Source: Hirsutella rhossiliensis
Taxonomy: Eukaryota; Ascomycota; Sordariomycetes; Hypocreales; Ophiocordycipitaceae
Assembly (NCBI RefSeq): GCF_020360975.1
Contig: NW_025408674.1
Coordinates: 496,001-560,000, forward strand
Length of the DNA: 64,000 nucleotides
Direction: 5' to 3'
A program made the translations under genes and the position numbers. The notes beneath the pieces were generated by a model. That model saw nothing but the letters and a program-made list of their open reading frames with translations. It made no database searches and was not told the DNA's origin. This document shows positions 18,883-29,481 of this stretch, piece after piece; within the stretch, counting starts at the first letter, position 1; every line of letters starts with the position of its first letter.

Positions 18883-21010
18883 TCAACGTCCCTGGTACCG
18901 TAACCGGGAGGTCTTGTTCCTCAGGCATCCGTGGCAATTGCGTGTGAATTGTTTCGTATCGGCGCTAAGCCTTGGCCACCAATAAGAGCGTGAAATGAGT
19001 TCGTATAGCTTGTTTTTCCGGGTGGCCTGATTCGACGCTGTCGTGGGCGAGTTGAGTGAGCAGGGTCCGTAGTTCGCCTGCGGGTACGTATAGCCTCTCG
19101 GAAATATAATCGGCCTTCGTTTATCATGCATTCCGATAGAGAAACTTCCTTCGAGTGAGGAGTGCCATGGGGTTTGAGCATCTCGTCCCTGATTTTCATC
19201 CACCATTCGTCCTCCTCATAGCCCTTGTCTAGAAGTCTTGTGATTCTGTGGTTGATTGGTTCTGGCTGAATTTCGTCAAGAATGGCGGGACATAGTGCAA
19301 TTTCTTGTTCCCAGGAGAGATTGGCAAAGAGTTCTGAGAGCTCGGGGTCAAGCTTTAGTTGTTCTTGTACGGAGGAGTCTACGTTGCAAGGCTTAAGCAG
19401 CGACTGTTGTTGGTACTGGATGCGGTCGTCATTTTCATCTTTCGGCAAGTCTTGTGATCTTCGTGTGAGTGAGTCAGGTTTTCCGTTCTCTTTCCCAGGC
19501 ACTGACTTGATAGCGAATTGGAACTGTGATAGGAATTCGCTCCACCTGACTTGTCGTCTTGAAAGTTGCTTGGTTGTCATGAAATATCGAAGGTTGGCAT
19601 GGTCAGTGATGACTGTAATCTGGTGGTGCGTGCCTTGGAGTTCGGGTCTCCAGCATTCGAAGCAGCGTACAATAGCCAAAAGTTCTTTGTCATAGATCTC
19701 GTAATTGCACTCAGCGGGGTCGTACTTCTGGACATGAAAGCCACTGGGTGTAGCACTCCTTGATCATCTTCCTGGGAGAGGATGCCCGAAGAGACAAAAT
19801 CGGATGCGTCGCATTCGACAAACACTTCTCTTGCGGGGTCGAAGTGTCTGAGGATTGGCGCTGAAGTGAAGCTATTTTTGAGCATATCGAATGCTTCTTG
19901 GCACGATGAAGTCCAGTTCCATTTGACTAGTTTCCGTGTCAGGGCAACAAGTGGTCGTACGATGCGTGAAAATCCCTTGATGAACCGTCTGTAGAAATTC
20001 GAGAATCCTAAGAAGGCTTGAACATCTTTGACGTTGATAGGGGCCTCCCAGTTGATGAGACAGTCGACTTTCTCTGGGTCCATCCGTACTCCAGTGGTTG
20101 AGATGATCATGCCCAGATATTTAACTTCAGTAGTCTCAAATTCGCATTTCTTGACGTCAAGTTGTAGGCCTGCGGCTTCAAGTGCTTGAAGTACTGATTT
20201 GACGTGGAGTCTGTGGGTGGCGAGGTCGTCTGAGTAGATGAGAATGTCGTCGATGTAGGCTGTGCAATATCTATCAAGGAATGGGCGTAAGACTTCGTTG
20301 ATTCGAGCTTGAAAGGTAGCTGGGGCGTTTGATAGTCCAAAAGGCATCACCATGCTCTCGAAGAGACCATATCTTGTGTTGAACGCCGTCATCCACTCCT
20401 GACCCTCCTTGATGCGTATTCGATTAAACGCTGCGACGACATCGAGTTTGGTGAAATACTTGGCTTGGCTTAGCTGGGAAAGGGTCTCCTGGATCAACGG
20501 TAGGGGGTAACTGTTCTTGATGGTTATCGCGTTAAGAGCTCGGTAGTCCACGCAAAAACGAAGGCCCCCTCCTGGCTTCTTTGCAAATAACACCGGCGAG
20601 GCCGCCGGTGAGGTGCTAGCGCGTATAAAACCCTTGTCAAGGTTTTCCTGAAGGAATTTCCGGAGGACGAGAAGTTCGTCTTGGGACATCCCGTACAGAG
20701 GTCCATGTGGTGGAGTCGTTCCAGGTTGAAGTTCAATTTCGTGGTCGCAGTCTCGGTGTGGGGGGAGTTTATCCGCCTCTGATTGGTCGAATGCCTTCAA
20801 GAATTCATGGTAGTGTTGTGGTACTTTTGTTGCAGGATCGATCAAAGTCTTGGGTTCGAGGGCTTTGTGAATGTCTTCGAGTGATGCCCCTGAAAGGTAC
20901 ATATCGGCTGCTATTTTCCGGGAAGCTCGGAGTTCCTGTGTTTGTTGGTCCTTGGGGTTAAGGGAGGTGATTCCGTCCTGTAGCTGGAGCTCTCGGTTCA
21001 TCTTGTCCAT
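18883..21010 (-). pseudogene. gypsy A1 reverse transcriptase and RNase H
   Basis: The ORF 21010-19577 is a nearly complete [57 protein letters not shown] and the catalytic [11 protein letters not shown], then [14 protein letters not shown]. RNase H begins at [15 protein letters not shown] one-base shift near 19740 moves the rest ([41 protein letters not shown]) into the next frame (19679-18921). This A copy keeps four Ts in the PFG codon region, where A2 and A3 have three. Confidence 0.85.
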
Positions 21011-21057
21011 GTCTGTGAGTGCAGAGTCGAATCGGACCCGTCGGCGTGTTTTAGGTT

Positions 21058-22037
21058 CTACGAAGGTGGAGGCTTCTGTGATGACCCCAAGTTCAGCCAG
21101 CCTTTGTCGATCTCATACAGTGATAATGAGAATAGGGGGATTGATGGGCGTGGCAGTATAGTCGTGATTGCAGAACTTGACAAAGAGGGAGCTCCAGAAA
21201 CAGGAAGTTGGTATTGTCCTTTCTCCATGCAGTATTTGCGGCAGTGATCAGAGTTGAAAGTGACCACATTCGTGCTCCAATTGACGATTGGGTTGTGATC
21301 TGTTAGCCAGGGTTTTCCAAGTATGACATTATACTTCCCAAGCTTCGTTACGTAAAAAAGCATCTTCTCCTTGTGTCCCTTGATGTCCATGTTGAGCTTC
21401 ACCACATGAGTGATGTCGCCAGCCGAGGAGGGTCTTCCATCGACTACGTTCAGCCGGCGACGGTTTCGTAATTCATAAAGCGTGAGTTTGTTGGTGTGCG
21501 CGAAGGATTCGTCTATAAACCCTTTCCGGTGGCACCTGAGTCAAGCATTGCTTCGGTTTTAATCGGAGTGGAATTGTCTTCGATTAGGTTACAAGGCAGT
21601 AGCAAATGAGCTTGGTTGGTGTCCAGAGAAGAGAGCAGTAGATCGCCCTTTTTCTTGCGTCTCCTGCGGCGACTTCCGTCGGAGACTACACTTTTTCCGT
21701 CCTCCATGGTGCGGTGTCGCAATTGAGGGAACGATGTTTGCCCGAGCTGCACCAATGGCAGAGTCCATGCGTTGTGCAATAGGCTCTGCGTGCCGCTCTC
21801 TGCTCCCTTTGGGGGTCTACCACAAGGGGCGACATCTTGGCCCCCCAGGGTGATGACGCTCAAATCCATTGAATCCCCGCCGTTAGAGGTCGTCGATTGT
21901 GGCGTGGTGGAGGGTTGTAAGGTTGCTTTGTGATTTGCTGAGTTGTCGGTGTTTTTCTTGAAGTAATTGGCATTGACTTGACGGCATTCGTTATCGCAGA
22001 TACGGACAAGGTCCATAAATTGACTAAGTTCGGTAGG
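21058..22037 (-). pseudogene. gypsy A1 gag end and protease
   Basis: A zinc knuckle CHWCSSGKHRSLNC is readable at 21760-21719 in one frame. The neighbouring frame (22016-21513) carries KTEAMLDSGATG, the retropepsin DSG site (~21540). The ORF 21405-21058 continues the protease with YNVILGKPWLTDHNPIVNW. Several one-base shifts separate these blocks. At 22038-22043 the gag frame is interrupted by I1 and resumes at 27400. Confidence 0.8.
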
Positions 22038-22387
22038 TGTATCTACGGCAGGCTATAGGGGTCACTGTTGCAAAACCCAAAAAGTCACCGCGCGAGAGTC
22101 AAAATGGGTTAGCGGCATGAACGGCCCGCCCCACGGTACATTGGTCTATGTATCTCGGCCCAACTTCGTTGGAAAATTTGGCGTTACGGCAGGTGTAGTC
22201 ACAGCTACGGGGCCGCTGCGGACCAGCAGCGCGTCTCTCGTCACAAACATATCAGTCGCCTATGGCGAAAATACCGCACGGTAATTCCAACGCTTTAATG
22301 TGTTCCCTTATTCTATCTATACATTCTCCTCGTCCTCATCCTCCGGCTTGTTAAGCTGCTATATTCAGTTAGCAGCCGAAATGCAAC

Positions 22388-23147
22388 TCACAACTTCAGT
22401 TCGCTCACAATCCAGAGCCGAGCAGCCTCAGCGATGGTTTCTAACGCCATAAGCTTCCGCTCTTCGGGGCCAAAGCGGAGCTGGTCCTGAAGCGGTAGAA
22501 GGAGCCGCACTACCACCGCAAGCACGTAGCTGTTGTGCTGCTCGCTGCGCAGCGATGCGCCAGGTGTCATCGGGTTCGGCATCTGCAAGCTTGAGATGCC
22601 GATTCACGTCCCAAAAGGCACGCACGGCAGCAACAGCCCCAGCAGGGACCTAGAACATTCAACTCGATTAATTTCTCGCTTCTTTGGAGCAAACAAAGGT
22701 CTCATACTGGCCTGCACGTGTGAGCGTTCTTTGCGCAGTCCCAGCACGCAGCACCGGTATCTATCCCGGCAAATTAGTGAGGCAGACGTATACTACAGGG
22801 GACAATCAACGTACTGTCCTGGGAGGCACATTCATGGCCGGGAGTCTTGGTGGCGCGTGTGACGCAAGGACGGCATGGGAAGTCTCGCACCGAGCCGACG
22901 GGAGGGCCTTTTTGTCTGCTTCTTCTTCTGCTCGGGCGAGCAAGTTAGCAGCCGCCTCTTCTTCATAGAAGAACTTATTGGATTGTACGGTAATCTTGGC
23001 CGTGGATTTGCGGGCGTTGGGTCGGACCAATCCTCTACCCTTGACTATTTTATTCCTGCTAGGCGAGTCCCCATCCATCGGGCCAGCGACTGCAGTTTCA
23101 CTTACGATAGCGGAATCTGCTGTAGACATGACAACGCTGCTGACCAT
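22388..23147 (-). pseudogene. I1 accessory ORF 1, unknown function, frameshifted
   Basis: The ORF 23147-22806 encodes MVSSVVMSTADSAIVSE, a lysine/glutamate-rich helical segment (KFFYEEEAAANLLARAEEEA) and a proline-rich end. Further minus-strand coding-like sequence (22625-22388) contains FWDVNRHLKLADAEPDDTW and, in the next frame, EERKLMALETIAEAARLWIV. I do not recognise a family. It lies divergently upstream of the transposase, between the left end and the transposase start, so it may be an element-encoded DNA-binding or regulatory protein. Gene limits are uncertain. Confidence 0.4.
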
Positions 23148-23365
23148 TGGCTTTCCACGGCAATGATGATACAGAAGGAAAGGTAGGAACTAGGGTTGGA
23201 GGATCTGGGTTCTGTAAATATTTGCGGGTGAGCAGCGTCGATCTGTGCCTGGTTTGGTAACCGTTCCACGAACAGCCCCTGGCACTAAGCCGCTGCGGGC
23301 CAGCGTCACCACCGCTACGGGAAAACGCGGAAAGTCAATTTATATCGCTGTCCCCTTTTCCTGGC

Positions 23366-24957
23366 ATGAGGACTAAGAAAATCACCATCCCTTCGACGTT
23401 ACCGGCAACAATGGCACGTCCGCCCAATCCAATCGATCAATACCGTACCTATATCACTCATCTATACCTCAACGGTGTCTCGCGAAGCAAGATTAAGTAT
23501 AAGCTTCGGAAGCATTACCATGTCGCCGTCAATCTCAGTACACTCTCTCGCCGAATCGCAAACTGGGGTCTCCCCGCCAGCAAGCCCGTACCAAAGAAAC
23601 TCCAGAGCTGATAGAAACCATCCGTGACCTGATCTTTCGCGTTGGGCTTACCGAGAAGCAGACGCTGAGCGTGCTACAAAGACAAGGCTGGCCGATCACG
23701 AAACGAGGTCTAAAGCGCATCAGACTTCACCCGGACCGCCGCTGGGTACGCAGGCTCAATAGTGACGAGGAGCGCCTTGTGTTGCTGGAAAAGACAGAAC
23801 AGGTTATCATCGAGATGACGCGACGGTCCAATGCCATTTCGGGATATGGCAAAAGCCTTCTCCAGCCTTATCTTCGTCAGCAAAAGCAGCTCTGGGTCCC
23901 GAGAGACCCTCTTTGCGATGTACAAAATCATGTTCCCAAATGAGGTCGAACTCCGAAAAGGATGTTTCGGAGGAAGAAGGACAGTTTCTTGTCCCAGGAC
24001 CAAACTACCAGTGGTGCATTGACGGTCACGACAAGCTCAAGGCGTATGGATTCGAGATATATGCAGCAATCGATGCATACTCGCGCAACATTATCTGGTT
24101 TTATATTGGCCACTCCGCTACAACTGCTTTGAGCGTATTGAAGCAGTACTTGGCCGCGTGTGGCGCCTACGGCTTTCGGCCATGGTATTTGCAAGCAGAC
24201 AGGGGGAGCGAAACGCCATTGGTCGCAGCAGCACACTGGAACTTTGTCTTGGCAACAGACGGGCGAGTGGAATGGCATGGGCAAGTTTTCCAACAAGGAA
24301 ATCGACTAAAGGATTCGTACAAGGCGGCTCCAAGTACGAAGAACGTTAAGATCGAGAGTTGGTGGGAGCGCATGCTGCATGTCTCGTCCCGGCAGTGGGT
24401 AGACTACTTTGGAGAACTCGCCAGGGACGGGGACTTCGACGGCGATATGCTGGAAGATCAGATTTCCATCTACGCCGTCTTCGAAGACTTACTACGCCGA
24501 GAACTCTTCGACTTCGTGGAGGCGTGGAATCTTCATCGGATACGCCTCCAAAAGAACCGTCCCCATGTGGTCCACGGCCAGCCCTGGATGAACTACCATT
24601 ACCCCGACCCAGACAAGGCATGCAATTGGGGTATCGATTGACCGCTCCATTCTAGACGAAATGGAGCGGCCGTTGGCTGATATTGACATTAGCACGAGTT
24701 TGGAGCCGGAGACAAAGAACTGGTGCCGCCAAGTTCTCCTTGAAATGGGCTACGATCACGTAGTCCTTGGAACTCACCAGGAGCCGGACAAGTTGCGACC
24801 TTTCAAGCGTTTTTACCTTGGTCTTCGAGATAAGATAATTCAACATATCGAAAGTGGCCGACAGCCTACGCTGGCATACCGTAAAGCGCCAACTGGAGGC
24901 GTTGCTGAATATGTAAGACATACTATTTATTTGCGAGTCGACCAATCTAAGCGCGTA
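23366..24957 (+). pseudogene. I1 transposase (IS3EU/integrase-like DDE), frameshifted
   Basis: The N-terminal HTH part at 23366-23611 (MARPPNPIDQYRTYITHLYL, NLSTLSRRIANWGL) continues in a second frame to 23943 (LTEKQTLSVLQRQGWPITKR). The catalytic core is in a third frame at 23913-24641: YQWCIDGHDKLKAYGFEIY and IDAYSR (first aspartate), WYLQADRGSETPL (second) and KIESWWERML (glutamate). The C-terminal part is at 24661-24957 (FKRFYLGLRDKI). I2 carries the same core motif (WSIDGYDKLKNWGFEIY). Two or three indels break it. Single-base assembly errors are an alternative to real decay. Confidence 0.75.
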
Positions 24958-25230
24958 TAGCAAGCATTACTTGAGCAAGCAAACCAAGCCCGAGAAGGTG
25001 AATTTGGAGATGGGAACCAGCAGAGCAGCCACTTGTTGAGCTTGGGTTTGAGGACGAGCAGGAAGCGACATGGAGAAAATACCGGTAAGTGATGACGGGA
25101 GGATAGCGATGGTTCGAATGGGGAGCCTGAGTAGTCAATACTTCCTTTCCTATATCGAATAGCAAACGTTGTAGGGATCTTTGCACCCTTGAAGCGTGTA
25201 GAGTGAGCTGGAGGAAGCGCTTTAGCAGCG

Positions 25231-26591
25231 TTAGTGTCGGACAGTCGAGTTTGAGTTTCCCTGAAGGCTTGGGAAATTGACTCCGGGTTTACCTGTTGAA
25301 GTTAGCGCTCGGCTCGTTGATGAGTTGGTTCGGTTTCTTACGAACTCCGGAACAAAACTGGTCTCCTCCTCTCTATCTTCTTCGTCCACTTCGACTCCTT
25401 CGGCCACCACGCCTTTATACACCTTTCCACTAGGGTCACTGCCAAACACTAAATCGCATAGTGGATCTTCCAGCTCACCAAGGCCTACCGCATCCCCATG
25501 TCCAACAATTTCTTTGGCAGTATATCCAAGCTCGTCGCGTGTCGGGCTCTGGCAGGATGAAGTTGAAACGGGCTCTTCGTGCTTAATCTTGACGCGTATC
25601 TCTTCCTTGACTTGCTCCTCTTGCTTAACGCGCTTCTTGCGTCTAGAGGCTGGGCTTATGTCTTCTTGCTTGACCCTCCGTTTCTTGTCTTCCTTGACTG
25701 GCGTCGAGCATTGATCTGGCCTCAACGGTGTGACCGGCTCCTGCTTATCAACCACATCCGTGGATGTCAGAACGACTAGCACCTTCAACTGCCCTGCTTG
25801 GTTGTTCGAAAAGTGCCCCGATGCGAGCATGCTTGACGGTGTCGTGTACTTGTCGGTGTTTGGAACGGTAACGATTTTCTTGCCAGAGAAGGTCGAAGCG
25901 TAAGAAAGGTTCCAGAGATCTTTATTGGCAGGATCGATCGTGGGCGGAAGCGGACGGAGGTGATCGAATAAAGTCTCGGTGAACGAGGGCCAAGTCAGTA
26001 GATCTGCCGAGGGAAACTTGATCACCGTATCCTTCAGAGGCAGCACCGTCTCTGGAACCTCCACTGCAAGCCCGTTGAAGTACCTGGTCTCCAAACTCAC
26101 AAGCAGCAGGCTTACATGGACCCACTGGTAGCCAGTTCGTTGCCTCGCAGGCTTCCTGGTGCTGCCTTTGGAGTTTTGAATGGCTCGACTGGCCGTTGAT
26201 GCGACGGTCATGAACTGGGGATTGCTTGACGCCTCGAAGGGAGGTATGCGTGCCCGTGTATTCATCGCACCGGTACCAGCAACTTCATTGGGGAGTAGTT
26301 GGGCGGCGTGTCCAACGCCGATGGATGACACTGGTTTCAGTCTGTCACGCAGCAGCTGACTTGCTGGACTGACTGGCCGTGGCGGAGAGTCCTCGACCTC
26401 GACCACCTCATCATATGGGCCAGGAAGTGCCGGAGTTTTAGACCTGGCCCGACGCTGCGGCCGAAAGGGTTGGCCAAGCCGCAACGGCCGCAATAGTTCG
26501 CGCCAACGTATATGGTAGTGAAGAGGTCATAGTGCTTCTGTCCGGCTTGGACGCAGTAGACATGCTCAGGGGGAATCTGTGGAGGGCCCAT
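25231..26591 (-). pseudogene. I1 accessory ORF 2, unknown function, one frameshift
   Basis: The start at 26591 gives MGPPQIPPEHVYCVQAGQKH with CGRCGLANPFGR. A one-base shift near 26450 moves to a frame open for more than 400 codons to 25231. The middle has a predicted folded stretch (GYQWVHVSLLLVSLETRYF, LLTWPSFTETLFDHLRPL). The C-terminal half is charged, with repeated VKQE/VKEE blocks and serine-threonine-rich ends. No family is recognised. It is antisense to and downstream of the transposase but inside the inverted repeats, so it travels with the element. Confidence 0.5.
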
Positions 26592-27029
26592 TTCGGTTGA
26601 GGAGAAGAGGTAGAACCAGGGAAAAGGAGGACAAATAGGATCGGACTCGGAAACGGGATTTTAATATAAGCAGAATAGTTACAGAACAATATCCCCTTGC
26701 CATGGCGAATGAAGATCGCCAGGCTTAGCAAGAGACTTCAACGCTAGTCCGGTGCTGACCAGTAGCGGGATTACTGCGGTAATCCTCTGCTGCCTCATGG
26801 CGCCGCTCCTCGTCCCAGTTACTCCTATGAACGTTAGGATGAAAACTGAACACAGCTGTGGTGGCCAGGAGGAAGTGGAAACATTAAAGTCCAAAGTTTC
26901 AACTCGGCACCGTATAGCAGAAGACCTCAAACTCTCGTGTGTATTTGCATTCTTTGTCTGTAGGGGCCCGGCTTTCACAAGTTCCCAGCGTCATCCAGGG
27001 AGGGACTTGGCGATATTCGCCGTCTTTGT

Positions 27030-27071
27030 CTTTGGTATTGTCGCTGTCTTCGGGCCGCGACAATACCAAAG
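27030..27071. repeat. Perfect 15-bp inverted repeat (hairpin) in I1
   Basis: CTTTGGTATTGTCGC (27030-27044) is followed after 12 nt by its exact complement (27057-27071). It lies in the non-coding right part of I1 and could be a transcription end, a regulatory hairpin or a footprint of an insertion. Confidence 0.8.
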
Positions 27072-27399
27072 TAAAGTTGTTGGCGAAAACACCGCGCCGC
27101 TCGCTCGATTTCACTTGGAAAAATATCGATCAGCTTTTCAGGAACGAATTTTGGGTACAGCATCATGCGCATCCATACGTGTGTAAGTGGTTTGCGAGCC
27201 GGATACCATTTTACGACTGGTGCGGCAAACTGGCAATTAGACTGGCAGAGGATGACCGTGCGGGCCCGCTGCTAGTCCGCAGTACATACTCTCATGCTGA
27301 CCTGAAGTATCCGGATGACCAGGGGGCTGGGCGCCTAAACCCAAAAGAAAATGACAGGGAGTTTTGCAACAGTGACCCCTATCGCCCACCGTATGTATC

Positions 27400-28180
27400 T
27401 TTGCCCTTAGTGAGAGAAAGTCTCCAGATAACGTTGTCGTGGAGGGCACGTCGGAGGTGAGCAATGAGCGCCCCACTATCCCAGTCGGTGAGCTTGGCGA
27501 CGGCATACCATTCGGGGAGGAATGTCGTAAGGGATCTATGGCCTTGTTTCATGTCAAAGATTTTGAGTTGGGCGGTAGCTTTAGCGTCAATATCCCCGAA
27601 GGCTGACTGAAGGGTGCTTTTATGGCATTGACATCGTCGAAGAGAACCACCCCATCTTTAATGTTGTAGCGGACTTGGTCATGTGCTTTGCCTTTAAGGC
27701 ATGAGACGACATATCCCATACGTTGAGGTTCCGAGTTCCACCAATCTTTATTCATTTCGAGCTTCAACTCGAGGTGCTGGAGGAAATTCGGCAGAAGCGT
27801 GGGGTCCTCTCCGGTGAAGGCCTCAGGATCAGGGTGTTCTGGTGTGCGGTGTGAAGCTCCTTTGACTGAATGATCTTTAGGTATGCTTCATTTTCTGCCA
27901 TAAGACGGGCGATCGTTGCGTCTCCATCACTTTTAGAAATGAACGTGTTTTCTAGGCGGGTTTGGAGGTCCTCCATGTCCCTTATTGTCGTCGTGGTCGA
28001 GGCACGTAGTGAATCGATTACCGCTTGCATACTGTATGCGGCATTGCATACGAGGAAGACTTCTTTCATGAGACCGGCTGGGTTAGCAACAAAGGCATTT
28101 CGGAACGTTTCATTGGTATTGCTGGCGTTGAGGAGGGGCAGGGGCACTCGATCGACGGGTGTGGGGGCAGCGGTAGCCAT
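27400..28180 (-). pseudogene. gypsy A1 gag, N-terminal part
   Basis: The ORF 28180-27764 starts MATAAPTPVDRVPLPLLN and carries the helical capsid N-terminus (MKEVFLVCNAAYSMQAVID). The next frame, 27767-27549, has KLEMNKDWWNSEPQRMGYVV and CLKGKAHDQVRYN. After the I1 insertion gag continues at 22037. A2 encodes the same protein with one frame running to 51071. The leader between gag and the 5' LTR (28181-28331) is non-coding. Confidence 0.8.
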
Positions 28181-28331
28181 TGGGTTGTTGACGGTGTGGT
28201 GGTTTAGGTGAGAATTTGGTTGCAGGGTGTTTTGGTGAGGTTTGAAAGCGACAAGTGCGGTTTAGAACTATCGAAATCAATAGTCACGTCGCGGACGGTG
28301 ATCTATTGAGGAGGGTAGTTGGTAGACAATA

Positions 28332-28495
28332 TGTGACGGTACAAGTGCACGAACAAGGTCGGGTGCGACTTGGGTAAAGTGATTGTCTACGAAGAGAGAA
28401 GGAGGTTCCTAAGGAAGACTCTGACTTTCGCTATTTACATGAATCAAAGTGAGACATTTCACAAAGTATGAAAGTCACATGATCGTTCCCTCACA
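28332..28495 (-). repeat. 5' LTR of gypsy A1
   Basis: This 164-bp LTR runs from TGTGAGGGAACG (28495) to CCGTCACA (28332) on the minus strand. ATTGTCTAC (28382-28390, plus strand) inside the LTR is the exact complement of GTAGACAAT (28322-28330), which starts 1 nt past the LTR end on the transcript, so a 9-nt self-priming pair can be drawn. Confidence 0.85.
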
Positions 28496-29234
28496 GTTTA
28501 GTACGTGGAGGTACTGTTTTGCAACGTTCCAGCTCGTACTGGACGAAAACCCACAGTAAAACCACGTAATATACCGTGAGTACGCGTCAATACCAGCATA
28601 GATCTCAAAACCCCAATTCTTAAGTTTGTCGTAGCCATCAATAGACCAGACCCAGTCTGGGCCATGGATAGAGAAGTCACGTCGTGTGTAACGTGTTCGT
28701 CCCCATCGTTCCCTAACGTTCTCAGGCGTGAAGTCTCGATACTCTGCGTATAGGGCATCACGACTAATAATATGATGTTGCTGGCGCATATACGTATAGA
28801 GATAGTTCCGGCCATGTCCTTGTAGCGTTGTAGAGATCTGTGCCTGGCTGTTAAAAAGGACCGGGCGCGTTCCTTGCGACTTGGAGCGCTTCAGGATTGG
28901 CGGCGGTAGAGCCCTCTTCAAGCCGAATTCTTTCAAGACGGAACTTTGAGATCGTAAACCCCTCGTCTCTAAGTCGTTTAAGCATGAAATCATCCTTAAG
29001 ACATTCATCAAAGAATAGCGACCTAATTCGGTCCCGTAAGGTATCTGAAGTGATCGTACGTGCTTGACGAAGAAGTCCCCAGTCTTTGATCGATCGATAG
29101 AGACTGGCGCGGCTTACTTGAAGCTGATGATGCTCGAGAAGATGCGTATGGATTGTATTAATAGAGGATCCATCTCGATGCAAGCCGGTGATTTCCTCCT
29201 GAACTGTGGAAAGATCAATTTGTGGTCGAGGCAT
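28496..29234 (-). pseudogene. I2 transposase, C-terminus missing
   Basis: MPRPQIDLSTVQEEITGLHR at 29234 opens an HTH region (SRASLYRSIKDWGLL). After a frame change near 28920 come GPDWVWSIDGYDKLKNWGF and YAGIDAYSRYITWFYCGF, the first catalytic aspartate region. The protein ends at the LTR junction before the second aspartate. It is clearly a paralogue of the I1 transposase but quite divergent. Confidence 0.75.
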
Positions 29235-29481
29235 ATTTGTTTAACTGAGTAAAGCGCTATTCGGGCTCAATGATATCGTAGAAGGGAGAAAAGCACTGAA
29301 AATGTGTACCAATGCGCAGAGCGAACGCTTACTTTCATTTCTTTCAATGCCCTATGCTAATAGAAGAGTATCGGTATATACAAGTTACCCAGTTGCACTT
29401 AGACCCGATCGGGTAATCTAACCCCGGGGTGCCCACAGCCCAAAATGCGTTTTGAGACAGTCTGGCCTACAGTCGCCCGTA
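28496..29481 (-). mobile_element. I2, 5' part of a second IS3EU-like transposon
   Basis: The right end read on the minus strand is TACGGGCGACTGTAGG, then CTGTCTCAAAAC, clearly related to the I1 terminus. The transposase runs leftwards and is cut at 28495 by the A1 LTR. About 245 bp between the terminus and the ATG at 29234 are non-coding. The right flank is gypsy A3 (GCATTC at 29482-29487 would be its 6-bp duplication), but the left half is missing. Confidence 0.7.

Larger units (their letters stand above)
22044..27393 (+). mobile_element. I1, IS3EU-like DNA transposon inside gypsy A1 gag
   Basis: The ends are TACGGCAGGCTATAGGGG (22044) and its imperfect complement ending CCGTA (27393). The ~32-bp inverted repeats share the block GGGGTCACTGTTGCAAAAC. 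The 6-bp duplication TGTATC flanks it (22038-22043, 27394-27399). The uninterrupted site is seen in A2 (~51288). A 6-bp duplication with an IS3/retroviral-integrase-like transposase fits the IS3EU superfamily. It encodes a plus-strand transposase and two minus-strand ORFs of unknown function. The stretches 22080-22387 and 26735-27360 hold no gene I recognise. Confidence 0.75.
17506..28495 (-). mobile_element. gypsy A1, chromodomain Ty3/gypsy element, split by I1
   Basis: LTRs at 28332-28495 (5') and 17506-17668 (3') run TGTGAGG to CCGTCACA on the minus strand. They differ by two substitutions and one indel. The order is gag, protease, RT, RNase H, integrase, chromodomain. Removing I1 (22044-27393 plus one TSD) leaves 5.63 kb. 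The outer flanks are unrelated sequences (copia-3 and I2) and show no 5-bp duplication. Confidence 0.85.

Noticed and set aside
25231..26591. Host gene captured between transposons
   Set aside because: It lies within the TIRs and 6-bp duplication of I1, so it is treated as element-encoded. Capture from a host cannot be excluded without searches.
26752..27186. Membrane-protein-like ORF in the right part of I1
   Set aside because: The hydrophobic stretches are short, there is no family resemblance, and overlapping frames on both strands are equally open. No support as a gene.
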